Shown: in pieces, positions 34,125 to 46,007 of the stretch | How the letters are laid out: each line of letters opens with the position of its first letter | How positions within the stretch are numbered: the first letter of the stretch is position 1 | Made by a program: the position numbers and the translations under genes | The notes under the pieces: model-generated | What the model was told of the DNA's origin: nothing | Database searches by the model: none | Seen by the model: the letters and a program-made list of their open reading frames with translations, nothing else | Assembly: GCF_000189635.1 (NCBI RefSeq) | Contig: NW_002476452.1 | Coordinates: 124,001-188,000, forward strand | Origin: Tetrahymena thermophila SB210 | Taxonomy: Eukaryota; Ciliophora; Oligohymenophorea; Hymenostomatida; Tetrahymenidae | Direction: 5' to 3' | Length of the DNA: 64,000 nt

Positions 34125-35579
34125 ATGGGTCAAAACTATAATAAGTAGCATCAGAAATAAAAATTAAAGAGCATAACAGTAAATTTGAATGAGTAATTTG
34201 TTTTATTTTAGTAAAAAAAAAACTATTTAATTAACTTTCTACATTTTTTGATGAAATAATACTATTAATTTTCATCATCAGTCAAGAGTAGATAAAAAGC
34301 TATTTTCATTTTTATTTTTTACTATGATTTCAAAATAAATATGCATTTAAAAATTAATAAATTATTTAATTTAATTTTAATTAAATATTTTAAATTTATA
34401 TTGATATGATTTATTTATTTATTCCTTTCAAAGAGTAAAATATTTATTATTTAAATAAGTACTGCTCTCATAGATGATTTATCTAATAACAGTTAACAAA
34501 ATATCACAAATATTATCTTTAGAATGTAATTAATTTTCAAAAAAAATAAATTTTATTTTGTTTTTCCCACCTTTATTATTAGGAATCTTTCTTAATTAGT
34601 TGGTGATAAATAACTCTTATAAATTGCAGCGGTGTTGCAAAATTGCAAAAATATCACCTAACTTTGTCTTAATTTGAATTTGAGATATTATGAGTAAATA
34701 TTTATAGAAATAATTTAAATAAATATTCTCTTTATAAATTTTTAGTCAAGAAAATATTGGAATGTAAGCATAAAAATCTCTTTAAACTGCTTTAGTAAAT
34801 TGCTAGAATCTAAATTATTTAACCATTGCATTAAAGTAATTTTTAAAAATCTTTAATAGTAAATAATTAATAGTTTTTTTAAAATTAATTTTTAAAGTAA
34901 ATTGGATTTAATTGAAGGAGATTAATCTCTTATAATTGCTATATAAAATTTAAAAAAATTAGTAAAATGTGTTTTTTTATTAGAGTAAATTATTTATTTA
35001 TTTATTAGTTTTAAAATTCAAATTTTTTTATCTTAGAAAGAAGGTTAACTAGCAAATTTTATATAATAGTAATTGCATGAATGATTCTGCATCATATAAT
35101 ATTGGAATATAATTACAGAAGTGCTCAAACATACTTCTCTTAAATTTTTTTATTCAGTAATTAATTAAATATTTATTGGAATTTTCATATAATATTGAAT
35201 TAAAAATATTTATTCATAATTATTTATTTTTTAATAATTTATTAATTTTAATAAATAGCTTTGGATGCACTAATATAAGGTAATAAATTAATAATTTATA
35301 TTGAATCATTTCATATCATATTTACTAAAGAAATTCAAAATCAACAAATAAATTTGATAGATAGATATATGATTATTCTATGTAATATTATAAAAAAATA
35401 TTAATAACTTTTATTATTGATATATTCGGACAATCAATCATTAATATCAAAAATGTATTCAACTGATATTGAATAAATATTATTTATATTACAGTTATCT
35501 AGAATATACAGGGATAGGAAGAATAGAGCTTAAAAGAAGAATAATTAAAATGTAAAGATTAGTTTAACATAATTAATGA
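34125..35579 (+). CDS. Short LRR protein, tandem copy 3
   Basis: Seven exons: 34125-34192, 34583-34693, 34746-34835, 34898-34984, 35070-35156, 35259-35279 and 35495-35579, total 182 residues. The first six exon lengths (68, 111, 90, 87, 87, 21) are identical to copies 1 and 2. Start MGQNYNKQHQK; LRRs include AAVLQNCKNITQLCLNL and IGMQAQKSLQTALVNCQ; tail KRRIIKMQRLV. This copy is the most diverged of the three but has no frameshift. It lies about 6 kb from copy 2, beyond the transposon relics. Confidence 0.75.
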
Positions 35580-36113
35580 TAAATAAATAAATAAAATATC
35601 AAATGTATTTATGAATTCAAATAAATCAAATTAATTTTCTATTTTTTAAATTAGTGTATTTTTTATATATATCATACAATTAATTTTTAGACGTTTTATA
35701 AATTTTTCTTTTAATATTTTATCCTAACCTCAAGGTTCTTCAGTCAATTTTTTAGGAAGGATTTAAACGAGATTATACGTTAATAAATATATAAATAAAT
35801 CTAATAATAAGAAATGTCAATTAAAAACTCTATTTTATACTACTTAAATTTTAAGAAACTTTAAAAATTTTTTTGAAGAAAATTTAGCAAGATTAAACAA
35901 TTATATTAGAAAATCTTAGTTAACATCCTTTATTATTTTGCTAATAAATTAATTTTTCATTATACTTTAGACATATAAAGTTATTGAATTTATTATTTAT
36001 TACATACAATATAAAATAAATGTAAAATCTAATTTTTGAGATAATAAACTGAGAATGATTAATATTTCTTTATAACTTTTACAGATAAAATATAATTACA
36101 AATATTTAATTAA
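35580..36113. other. Spacer between converging genes
   Basis: AT-rich 3' flanks of LRR copy 3 and carboxypeptidase 3; nothing recognised. Confidence 0.5.
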
Positions 36114-37529
36114 TCATTAATGGATGAAGTTATTAATTAATGATAATGCAACTTCTGGTTGATCCATAGGTACCATGTGACCTGCATTATAAACAATGTA
36201 AAATGAGAAGTTAGAAAAACTTTTTATTTTTCCTACTTCTTTGCCATTTAATAGGACAGGTTGGTATTATGCTGCTTAGAACTAACTTTTATATTACCAA
36301 TCTAAGTTATTAGTCCATTGTTCTCCTCCACTATTATTTATTTATTAAGATTAATTGCTATAATAAAAAAATATTATTTGAATAAATTTGATTACATGTA
36401 ATTGCACATGAAGTCGAGATTACCACTATAGATAAGCACTTTAAGTTTAGCATCGATAACATTGAGAAGATCCTTTGTTGATGAACGATTTTAGAGGTTT
36501 TACAAGGCATTATAAACATTGTCAACACAAGCGTTCCATGTTCTGCCTTAGACACCTAAGATTTCTTGAACATCTGCTCTGCTTAAGAATTTTTAGATTC
36601 TCAAATCTTAGTCATCGTAGCAGCCACTACCGATGCAAGGAGCTTTGTAATTGTAAACATTAAAGTTGTTGTTTCCTACAATTGTTCCAAAGGGAGGATC
36701 GCATGCTTCACTTTAGAATTTATAAGGAGCTCTAACTTTGATAATATATGAGCAAACATCAAGCTATTAAGCAGTAGTATTGTAAGTTGCTTAATCAATA
36801 AGGCCTGCTTAGTAAGCATATAAAGCATATGCTGGTTGCTAATAATAAGGATCAACCTAATTTTGTCATTAAAAAATATTTATTTATTAGATTTTTAATA
36901 TTTTTAATTCTCTTTACAATAAATTCTGATAAAAAAAATAATTAAAATAATAATCTTATTACCCAACCATTACCGATAGCAACACCAACGAAATTTAATT
37001 AGATGTCACCAGTGTTGACAAGGTAAGAGCTGATAGCTGGGATATATTAACCTGCATAAGATTCACCAGCAATGTAGAAATCACGACCAACAAATTAAGG
37101 ATATCTTTCCAAAAACTTGGTGAGGAAATGGTGCATATCTTTTGCAATTTTAACTTCACTCTTGTCTAAATCGTTTTAGCCTACTTTGCTGAGACCAGTT
37201 CCTACTGGCTGATCAACGAAGATAACGTTAGCATTAGTATTCCAAGAGTAGGGGTTTGAAGTGAGAGTGATGTTATCAGTAATCTTGTAAGGACCTAATT
37301 CTTCAAAGAGACCAAGTAAAGAAGAGCATCCAGGACCACCATTCAACCATAATACAAGAGGATCTGAAGAAGGGTTTGTACGAGACTCAAATAGAATGTA
37401 GAACAAATCACTGTCTTTATTTGTCTTGATCAATCCTGGATAGAAAGTTTCATTCAAAAAAATAGGATTTTTTAAGGCAAAAGAGCTGCAAACCAACAAA
37501 GTTATTAGTAAAATTTGCTTTACTTGCAT
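36114..37529 (-). CDS. Serine carboxypeptidase, S10 family (paralogue 3)
   Basis: Exons 36963-37529, 36396-36856 and 36114-36330, total 414 residues. Signal peptide [33 protein letters not shown] and NAGHMVP motifs; intron sites as in paralogues 1 and 2. The Asp motif reads SGNLDFMCN: the first Asp of the usual GDxD is Asn while the second, catalytic by analogy with yeast carboxypeptidase Y, is kept. The gene is visibly less AT-rich and uses more C- and G-ending codons than paralogues 1 and 2, which in Tetrahymena-like genomes marks strongly expressed genes. It ends at the normal family end, without the C-terminal extension of the other two. Confidence 0.9.
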
Positions 37530-39740
37530 TTATAGATATTTTATTTATTTATTTATGGATTAATTTTTGCTATTATTTATTAATTTATTCATTATACGAT
37601 TTTTAGAAAATAATTTCAAGTTTTAAAGCTACAAACCAGCTTTGAATTTGTAAAAAATAGTGTGGTAAAGAAACAATTGTAATCAATTCAATTAAATTAC
37701 GCTAACAATAAGGTTTTAAGTTTTAAACATTGCTCAATTATGAAATTATTTGTTTGAAATAAACTATGAATTTACGTAATTAAATAAATGATTTGGTATT
37801 ATTAAATTTAGCATGATAATAAACAATAACAATCTTTTGATTAATTTTTCTAAGAAACATCGCATTTTTAAATATTAATTTGTGGGAAATATTTTGATTT
37901 GAATTATTAATTAATAGAAATTTATCAGATTTTTAATATCAAATTAGGCAAATTTTTGATATCCTTTAAAAACATTCTGTCTACTTTTTGGCAAAAGAAA
38001 ATTTGAAAGTACTTAAAAATAAAATATATTTAAAAATTCAAATTATTTCTCTTTAAAATAATAAGATTTAAATTTTTTAAATGCTAGTTTTTATGAAAGC
38101 TATAAAAATCATTTAAATTATTTTGAAATAGCGCTTTTTTTGAAAGATACTACACGATAACTAGTAATATATTAGTTTAAAAATTGAAGATTTTAAATTT
38201 CTGATACAAGATAGAACATACAAAAAATCAGTTAATAAATTAGCTATTTTTTCAATTTTAATTTGCAAAATTTGATCTAATTAATTAATCGTCGATTTAA
38301 ATAAGAAATTATTCATTAACCTTTACTTTCTATTTACTAGAAATCAAACTAATTATCAAAACAATAAAAGAATTTGAAAAATCAAGATTGCATTTATGGA
38401 TTATTCTAAAAATTAATTTGGTCCATAAACAATTTTTAATTTACAATTTGAAGGGATAATCACTGATATTTGACTTTTATAACAAATTTACTGTGGTTAT
38501 TATAAATGGTTTTGCTTATAACATAAATAAATAAAAATAGAAAAAGTAATTTACTAGTAGTTCGATTTTATCTTTCATTCATTTTCCAATTATCTTTTAC
38601 AAAGATTTATGCTTATTTCAAAATAAAATAAAATTCCTTATATACTCACTAATGCACTTTGTAAAAATAAAATATATTCTACACATAATTTAACTTGAAA
38701 TTTTAACACTAACTTTGATGGCTTTTTAGATTCACTTTATAAATTTATTCAATTGCTTTATGAAATGATTAAATATGGTGATTTTTTCAAAATTTGAAAT
38801 TTAATCAACCAAACAAAAATTATATGATAATTAGGATGTTTCTGTATCAAAAGACAGAAAACAACTTATTCCAAAATATTTTTCTTTATTTAAATGAAAA
38901 TTGGATAACCTATAAAAAAAGTAAACTAATTAACAACGTTTTACATTTGATTAGAAGTTTTGAGCTATTTTTTAAAATATATTTTAACTATTCAAAATAA
39001 AATAAATATATTTTTTTTATTAAATTTATAATAATTAATATAATTTTTTTAATGATTAGTTTTTGATGAAATTATTAACTGTTGAATAAATGAAACAAAA
39101 ACAACTTTTAGATTATTTAATTTTATGAAAGAATAAAAGCGAATGTAATTTGTAAAAAATCAAATAAAAAAATAGCAAATTAGTTATGAAAATTATTTTT
39201 TTAATCAGTGGAATTTAAAAATTGGTATCAGTTATATAATTTGTGATCAAAAATCAAATAGATTGACCTTATTCTATTTTATAATGACCACATTCATGAA
39301 TATTAATACAGGCCAAAGTTGAGAATCAAAATTTTGATTTTAAAAAATGGATTGATACTTGATTTACATTCATTTTTTATTGATTTTGAAACCTTCGATT
39401 CCCAATTATGTTTATAACACCTTTCATTTCATAAAAATTTTCCATGAAAATATTTATTTAACTGTTTGAGTGTAAATTGGATTATAAAGATTCTATAAAA
39501 AAAATAATTCTATTTAAAAATATCAACTTATATTTGACAGGAAAGAAGTAATATTTTTTAACCTTTCAATAATTATTAGATTAATTAAATTACATGTAAA
39601 ATATTTATAAAAAAATATATAATAATATTTATTTATTTCATAAAAAATTGTTTAAAGTTTTGATTATCTTTAATTTAATTTATTTTAATTGATATTTAGA
39701 AATTTATTTTATTCTTTTAAAGATCTTTTAATTAAATTAA
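37530..39740. other. 2.2-kb AT-rich intergenic region
   Basis: Promoter of carboxypeptidase 3 and 3' flank of the monooxygenase. Short open stretches (for example 38794-39000) lack coding support. No RNA gene or repeat recognised. Confidence 0.5.
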
Positions 39741-41293
39741 TCAAAATAAATTGGTTGGAGGACTGTAGTTCTCTGGTAATTTATCAGAAAAGACTTATGA
39801 TTTTAATTAAGGATATTCTCCATTCAAAAATATTTGCTTCATTATAGGGACTGCTACATTGAGAACATAATCTTCAAACTAACTATCATATTCCATTTTA
39901 CATAGTTAAGCTAATGATCTAAAATATAAAAACTCATTTAAACCAACAAACAGTGATACTTTAAAGAAGTCTCTACAATCTCCATAAATAGCTTTGGTAG
40001 TAGATAACTCTTATTCATATTCTTTCATCATTTCTTCTTAAGTAGGTAGTTCAACTCTACCAGTTAAATATTAGCAAGCTGCTATTGATTGTCTTTCAAG
40101 TCCTTATTAAATAGATACAGTATTGGTTATACAGCCTAAGAATACAATTTATGGCTCTTTTATGCAAAACATTTTTTTATAAAGAGGACCAAAACAATTT
40201 CTTCTTGAATTTTAGCTTTGAAACTCAATTAAACTGTCAATATTAGAGTATTTTTCTAAAAATGGATAGGAATATTAATATCCTGTTGTATATAAAAAGC
40301 AGTCTATATTCTCAATCTTTTCACCTGATTGAAGTTCTACTGAATTGCTGGAGTCAAATTTCTTGATGTAAGTAGGCACAAACTTTAATTTATTACTAGC
40401 AAATTCCTCTTTGTAAGAAGTTGATTTTTGGAGTATTGAAATATGCTAGGCATTTCCAATCACAGTTATTTATTTTGGCTATTTGCTTGGCTCTGTTTTT
40501 TTTAGGAGAATCCAGACAATATCTTAAGCTGAAAGAGCGCAACCATATACTACTAAATGTTTATTCTCATAATTTTTCATGGTTTCCTCTCTAAAATAAT
40601 GCATATGAAGTTTATGACCTTTGAAAATTTCTTCATTTTCTATTTATGGCATGTTTGGTTTCTATAAATTAAAAATTATAATTATATTAATTTCATTAAT
40701 AAAATTTGATATACCGATGTTCTGCCACTTGCAACAATCACGCTGTCAGCTTAAATGTACCTAACATTATCTTGATAATCTTAACTTGAAGATATTTCAA
40801 TTAAGAATTTTTTGTTAACTTCGAAGCCTATTTATTTTCTTTCATCTTCAGATAAATTTTTAGAAAGTCTCACAACTTAAACATAAGTTTTAAAGAGCAT
40901 GTGCTTCTTTAGATTAAAATGTTAACAGTAATCTTAGAGATACTCAAAGAACTGCACACTTGTCATAAATTCATCGTACTATTACTTTACAGGAAAGCCT
41001 TTGTAAGTCATTAAAAACTTTGGTAAGTTTGTAATTAAATTTTCATACATAGATGAGTGCAAAACACCTAAATCTTTGTAAAAAGCATTCTTTTCAAGAT
41101 TAGGATGATTTAATTCATTTAGATTGTCAAAATGCCAGAGTCCTCCAATATCTTCCTTTGCATCAACGCATAATATATTAGCTTTATCTTACAAGTGCTT
41201 AACTGATAAAATTCCACAAGGACCAGCACCAATAATGACAATACTCTTTTAATGATAGTTAGACTTATAACGAGTTTCAGGGTTATTTTCCAT
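39741..41293 (-). CDS. Flavin-containing monooxygenase (FMO-like)
   Basis: Two exons, 40715-41293 and 39741-40661, phase 0 intron, 499 residues. FAD-binding Rossmann motif GAGPCG near residue 22, then DIGGLW; the FMO signature FxGxxxHxxxF is exact (FKGHKLHMHYF) just after the intron; the NADPH-binding motif is YGCALSAQDI, where the usual GxGxSAxDI has Ala at the second Gly; the C-terminal ATGY-type motif is YTTGYQYSYPF. FMOs use NADPH and O2 to oxygenate nucleophilic N or S atoms; the substrate is not predictable. No signal peptide or C-terminal membrane anchor is obvious, so it may be cytosolic, unlike mammalian FMOs. Confidence 0.88.
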
Positions 41294-42680
41294 TTTTTAT
41301 TTGTTTTTTTATAAATTCTATTTGAAATATTTAGATTAGTAATACTTAATAAATCTATCTTTAAACTAGTTTCTTTTATAGCAAATTAATACAATTTTAT
41401 AATGTAAGTAAAAATTATAATTAATTTAATTTTGTATTCTGATAAAATTTGTTTTTTAAACTGATAAATTTTATTAATTAAGATGAATGAAAATAAATTT
41501 TATAATGTAAACTCAAAAATTAATGAAATTTAATTTCTGATAAATTTTATAGGGTTAAAGATTTTTTAGTGAATGAAATTAATTTTTACAAATAGATTTT
41601 TAATTCTAGCAGTAAGCACTATTTTTATATTTAAAATTGTATATATTTTATGGAGCTTTATAAATATTTTGGTGTTTTAATTTATTTTTATTAAAATTAG
41701 AATACAAATTTTATCTGCTTAATTAATAATTTAACAATTATTACTTTAAAAAATTTTTAGGTGGAAATGTATAATAAAATGATAATATTTAGCTCTTTTT
41801 TTGAATTCAACAAAATTATTAAATTCAAATAGTTATTTAAAAATAATAATAATATGCCTTTAAAATGCAAAATAATATTCACCAAATATTGTTTGAATTA
41901 ATCCAACAAGTTTAAGTAAATATAAACTTTTAAAAAAATATTAATACAAAATAAAACAATAATTATTTTGATTACTTTTTCGAATCTATCAAAACTCATT
42001 CTCTTAATCAAATTTTTTAGATTTAAATTATGCCTATACTAACTAATATATATGTTCTTATCAGTAATATTTAAAATTTTATAAATTAATCTATTATAAA
42101 ATTACTAAAATTAATGATAAATAAATGACCTTATTAATATTGTAAGAAATTAAAATATATTAATATTTTAAATGTTAATATAATTTATAGAGTAACTTTT
42201 AATAAATTTTAATTTCAATTAATTAAAGTAAAAATAAGGGCTAGAAAATAATTCAATAAATAAATTTCTTCAAGTAGTTAATTAAAACATAGAAAATGTT
42301 ATGAGAAAGATTTTTTTAAATTATTAAAATCAAAATTTTACTTTAAATTACAGATACCGATTTTTTATTTTTTTATAATTCTGCTATTGATCATTATTAA
42401 GAAATTGTACATTATTAATTTATATATTTTTACTTTAAATAACAAACATAAAAAATATTTATTTTGTTCTATTTCTATTATTTCAAAAAAAATTAAATAG
42501 CAAGTTTAAAATTTTTTAATATGCTAAAAAGATATCAATAATTCTTTTTTAAGATTTTAAAAAATCATATTTGAAGATAAAAATGTCATAATATACTAAT
42601 TATAAAAGAAAATTTTTATTACAGGATTAAAAATTATTAAAATATATCGATTTGTTAAAATAATTAATATTAAGTTAAGA
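41294..42680. other. AT-rich intergenic region
   Basis: Promoter of the monooxygenase and 3' flank of acylaminoacyl-peptidase 1. No feature recognised. Confidence 0.5.
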
Positions 42681-43060
42681 TCAAATAGATTTTTGTAATA
42701 AATTGCTTTCTATAAAAGTAATTTGTTTAATTAAAGCTTCAAAGTGAGGGTGGGTATGATCTACCAAAGAATGACCCTCTTCGCTGAATAGATATGTCTC
42801 AATTTTATTTTTATTAAATACATTTTGAGCATGAAAAGCAATACTTTATTAGTAAGGAACTCTCTTATCTTTAACTCCTACTAAATTTAGAGTAGTCACT
42901 TTATTTATAAGGCTCATAGGAGATTACTCAAACATTAATTTATAGTCATCTCCTGTTAAGTTCCAATTCATTTCCGTTCCAAGGCATTCTGCTAAGGACC
43001 ACTCTGGAATATCTAAATTAAAATTGAAAAAATAAATTTTAAACAAAATTAAATTTTATT

Positions 43061-43103
<43 letters not shown>

Positions 43104-45712
43104 TTATTACCTGATGAATTCAATGAGAATGGGAAATTTAAAACAGCATTGCATATTACACAGCAATTAAACTTTTCTGAATGCTAAGAAGCAATCATAG
43201 CAGCTAAATATCCACCATAACTGCCTTTATTTAATATAAATAAATTAATTCGTTTATTTAAGATAATGAATGAAATTTGTATATTAATTATTAATATAAA
43301 AAAATAATTATATTTTATATAGTAAGTACCTCCACTAATCACTACTTTATTTTTGTTGCAGATTTTCATATCGATAACTTTATCTATCATGCCTACTACT
43401 TCATTTGAATCAACTTTTCCTATGTTTTTAAGTAATTTATTTATAAAATCCTAACCAAAGCCTGCAGAGCCTGTAAAATTAGGAAGAAGTAAAACATATC
43501 CCTAAAGCAAATAGTATAAATTAATAAGAGCAAACTCTCCTCCATAAGTTGCATGAGGTCCTCCATGAAGATCTACAATGAGAGGTCTATCTTCATCTTT
43601 ATAGTTTAGTGGATTTAATTTATCATTATTGTTGAAAAGTTGTGCTAATTCTGAAGGGATTTAGTCTCTGTTAAATTTTTTTACTCTAAGTAAACAACCC
43701 TAAGCATCTCCAGACTAGATAACTTATTCTTCAATAAAATTCAAAGCAAAATTTCTCAATTTTGAGAAAATAGAAGAAGTATTACTTGTTAAAGAAATAT
43801 ATTACCATTCAGATTTATGAACGATTTCTTCAACATCACCAATTAAATTGAAATTTTTTAGATAAGCTATGCATTTTGGTTCATAAATACTTACATAGGA
43901 AGCAAAAAGTGTATTATATCTAGGATTGTAGTGAGATACGATAAATTCTTCAGATAGAATCTTATTTTCTTTAAATTTAGCTATTTTTTTAGTTTTTGTG
44001 TTGACAATATATGAACTTGTAGAATGTCCAATTAAAGATGAAAATACATAATGAATGTTATCATTAATCCAAAATGAATTTTTTAAGTCTTTAGAATAAT
44101 TGCAAACTCCCATGAATTCTCCTTTATCAGCTAAATTTTCATTCTTTATTAACAAAATTTCTTCAATTTACCAATCTTCTGTGTTAATAATTTTTAACGA
44201 AAAGTAATTAAAATGAGTTGGATTAAAAGGTGAACCAAAATAAGCAATTTTTTTTCCATCATAACTAACGTTAGGCTTTAAAGATATTTCATCAACACTG
44301 ATCACTTTACAGTCAAATTAGTCATTCTATTCGTTTTATTTAGCTTTTATAATATATAAATTTGATTATTTATCAGTTTATTTTAATTTAAAAGTGAAAT
44401 AAAGATTAAGCAATTTTTTTTTAAATATCATAAATGCTCAAAAAATTACTTAAGTTTATTTAAAAATTTTAAAAAACTTTTGAAGAAAATATCAAGATAA
44501 TTTTCAAAACCAAAGCTTATTGTAATCTTCATAAAAAATGATAAATTAGATTATCTATCTTTTTGATAAATTTAATTTTTTTGTTTTGCTGATAAATTAA
44601 AATTTCTCAATCGATATTTTATTTTACTTAAATATTTAATTCAATCATTCAAAAACTAATTTAAAAGTTTTACTAAAATGAATCAGTTTTTGTTTTGAAA
44701 AATAAATTTTGTTTCTTTAAAGATAGATTTTAATTTAATCTTAATTTTGAGAATTATTTAAATTAATTTAAAAATTTAATTAAAAAACCAACAACTTTAG
44801 ATTAAATTTTTAATTTTATTACTTTAATCATTATTAAGCTTAGGATAGAGCTGAATTCTTTATATTTTACTGATATAGTAGATATCTATGTATCTGTTTA
44901 TAACTTAAATAGCATATTTAAATTCAGGATGAATTTTATAACCTTATAATACTATCTACTCTCCTTTATCATCTAAATATTAAGGGTAGCAAGGGAATAT
45001 ATTATCTGGAATTTTTATCTCATTTAAAGTTTTTTTTTCAACATCATACTCAAATAAATGCACTTTATTGAAGTTATCCATGTTTTCACCAAAATCTTGA
45101 ACAAATTTGAAGTTTTCAAAAGCATCTGCCAAATCTTTTTCATTTTCTACTTCAAAGAAAGATTTAGTTGTACTTTCGTTTACCTATCAAGATATTAATT
45201 CTGAATTTTAGAATAAAAATTAAAATGGAAATAAAAACCTGAGCCATATAAAGGAACTTAGTCTCCAATCTGTTCCATGAAATTGTGGAGCTTATACTGG
45301 CATCATTCAAAATATCTTTGTGAAAGCTAGATAGATTTAACTATGAAACGATGTCTTCGTTTTAGTAAACTTCTAAAATCTATTTTGTCTTTGCTTTGTC
45401 TTCTACATCTTAAATGACTACTTTATACGTGTTTTGTGGAGACTTTGATGAAATATTTGTTTTTCTTAATATTGGAAAATCATTGATTTTATTTCCTATT
45501 TAACTTTTTTCATGATTAAATTGATAATAATTAGAAAATGCATTTCTTGTATGGTATCTTTGGTTATACTAATACCAATCTAACCTTAATGTATTGTCAG
45601 AAATGACCTCCACCTAATCTATCTAATGAGAATTCAAATGAACCTTTTCCAAAAAACTTAATATCAATTTGACTCTTTCAGAGTCAATTTAATTCTACGA
45701 TATAGAACTCAT
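42681..45712 (-). CDS. Acylaminoacyl-peptidase (prolyl-oligopeptidase family S9C), copy 1
   Basis: Five exons: 45239-45712, 44823-45183, 43330-44343, 43111-43224 and 42681-43012, total 764 residues. The first 480 residues or so form the beta-propeller-like region. The alpha/beta-hydrolase part shows HGGPHATYGG (oxyanion hole), nucleophile GGSYGGYLA (split across an intron after the first base of its second Gly codon), Asp in GVKDKRVPY and His in EEGHSL. DIPEWSLAE before the Asp motif is typical of acylpeptide hydrolase. These cytosolic enzymes release N-acylated amino acids from short peptides. Intron 4 contains a (TTTA)n microsatellite at about 43057-43106. Copy 2 lies immediately upstream on the same strand. 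Confidence 0.88.
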
Positions 45713-46007
45713 TAATTTATTTAATTAATTAATATCTACTTTGTTTTTATTTAATTTTACATAAATAAATATTTATATGTAAGTTCTCCTAACTAATTTG
45801 GAGATTAACAAATAAATAAATAATTAATTAATCTAAGGATAAGATATCAAAAATACAAATTTTTTCTAACAACAAATACATTAATGATTATTATTTAATT
45901 AAATCCATCATTGAGTTATATGTCATTAATATTTATTATATAATTTAATTAAATCCATCATAGAATTATGTTAATTAACATTTTTTATATAGCATTAATA
46001 AGTAAAA
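45713..46007. repeat. Short direct repeat in the spacer between peptidase copies
   Basis: The stretch TTAATTAAATCCATCAT followed by a related AT-rich run occurs twice, at about 45895 and about 45948, roughly 53 bp apart. Otherwise AT-rich promoter and 3'-flank sequence. Confidence 0.5.

Noticed and set aside
43057-43106. (TTTA)n tract as a possible functional repeat
   Set aside because: Ordinary microsatellite inside an intron; similar tracts occur throughout the window.
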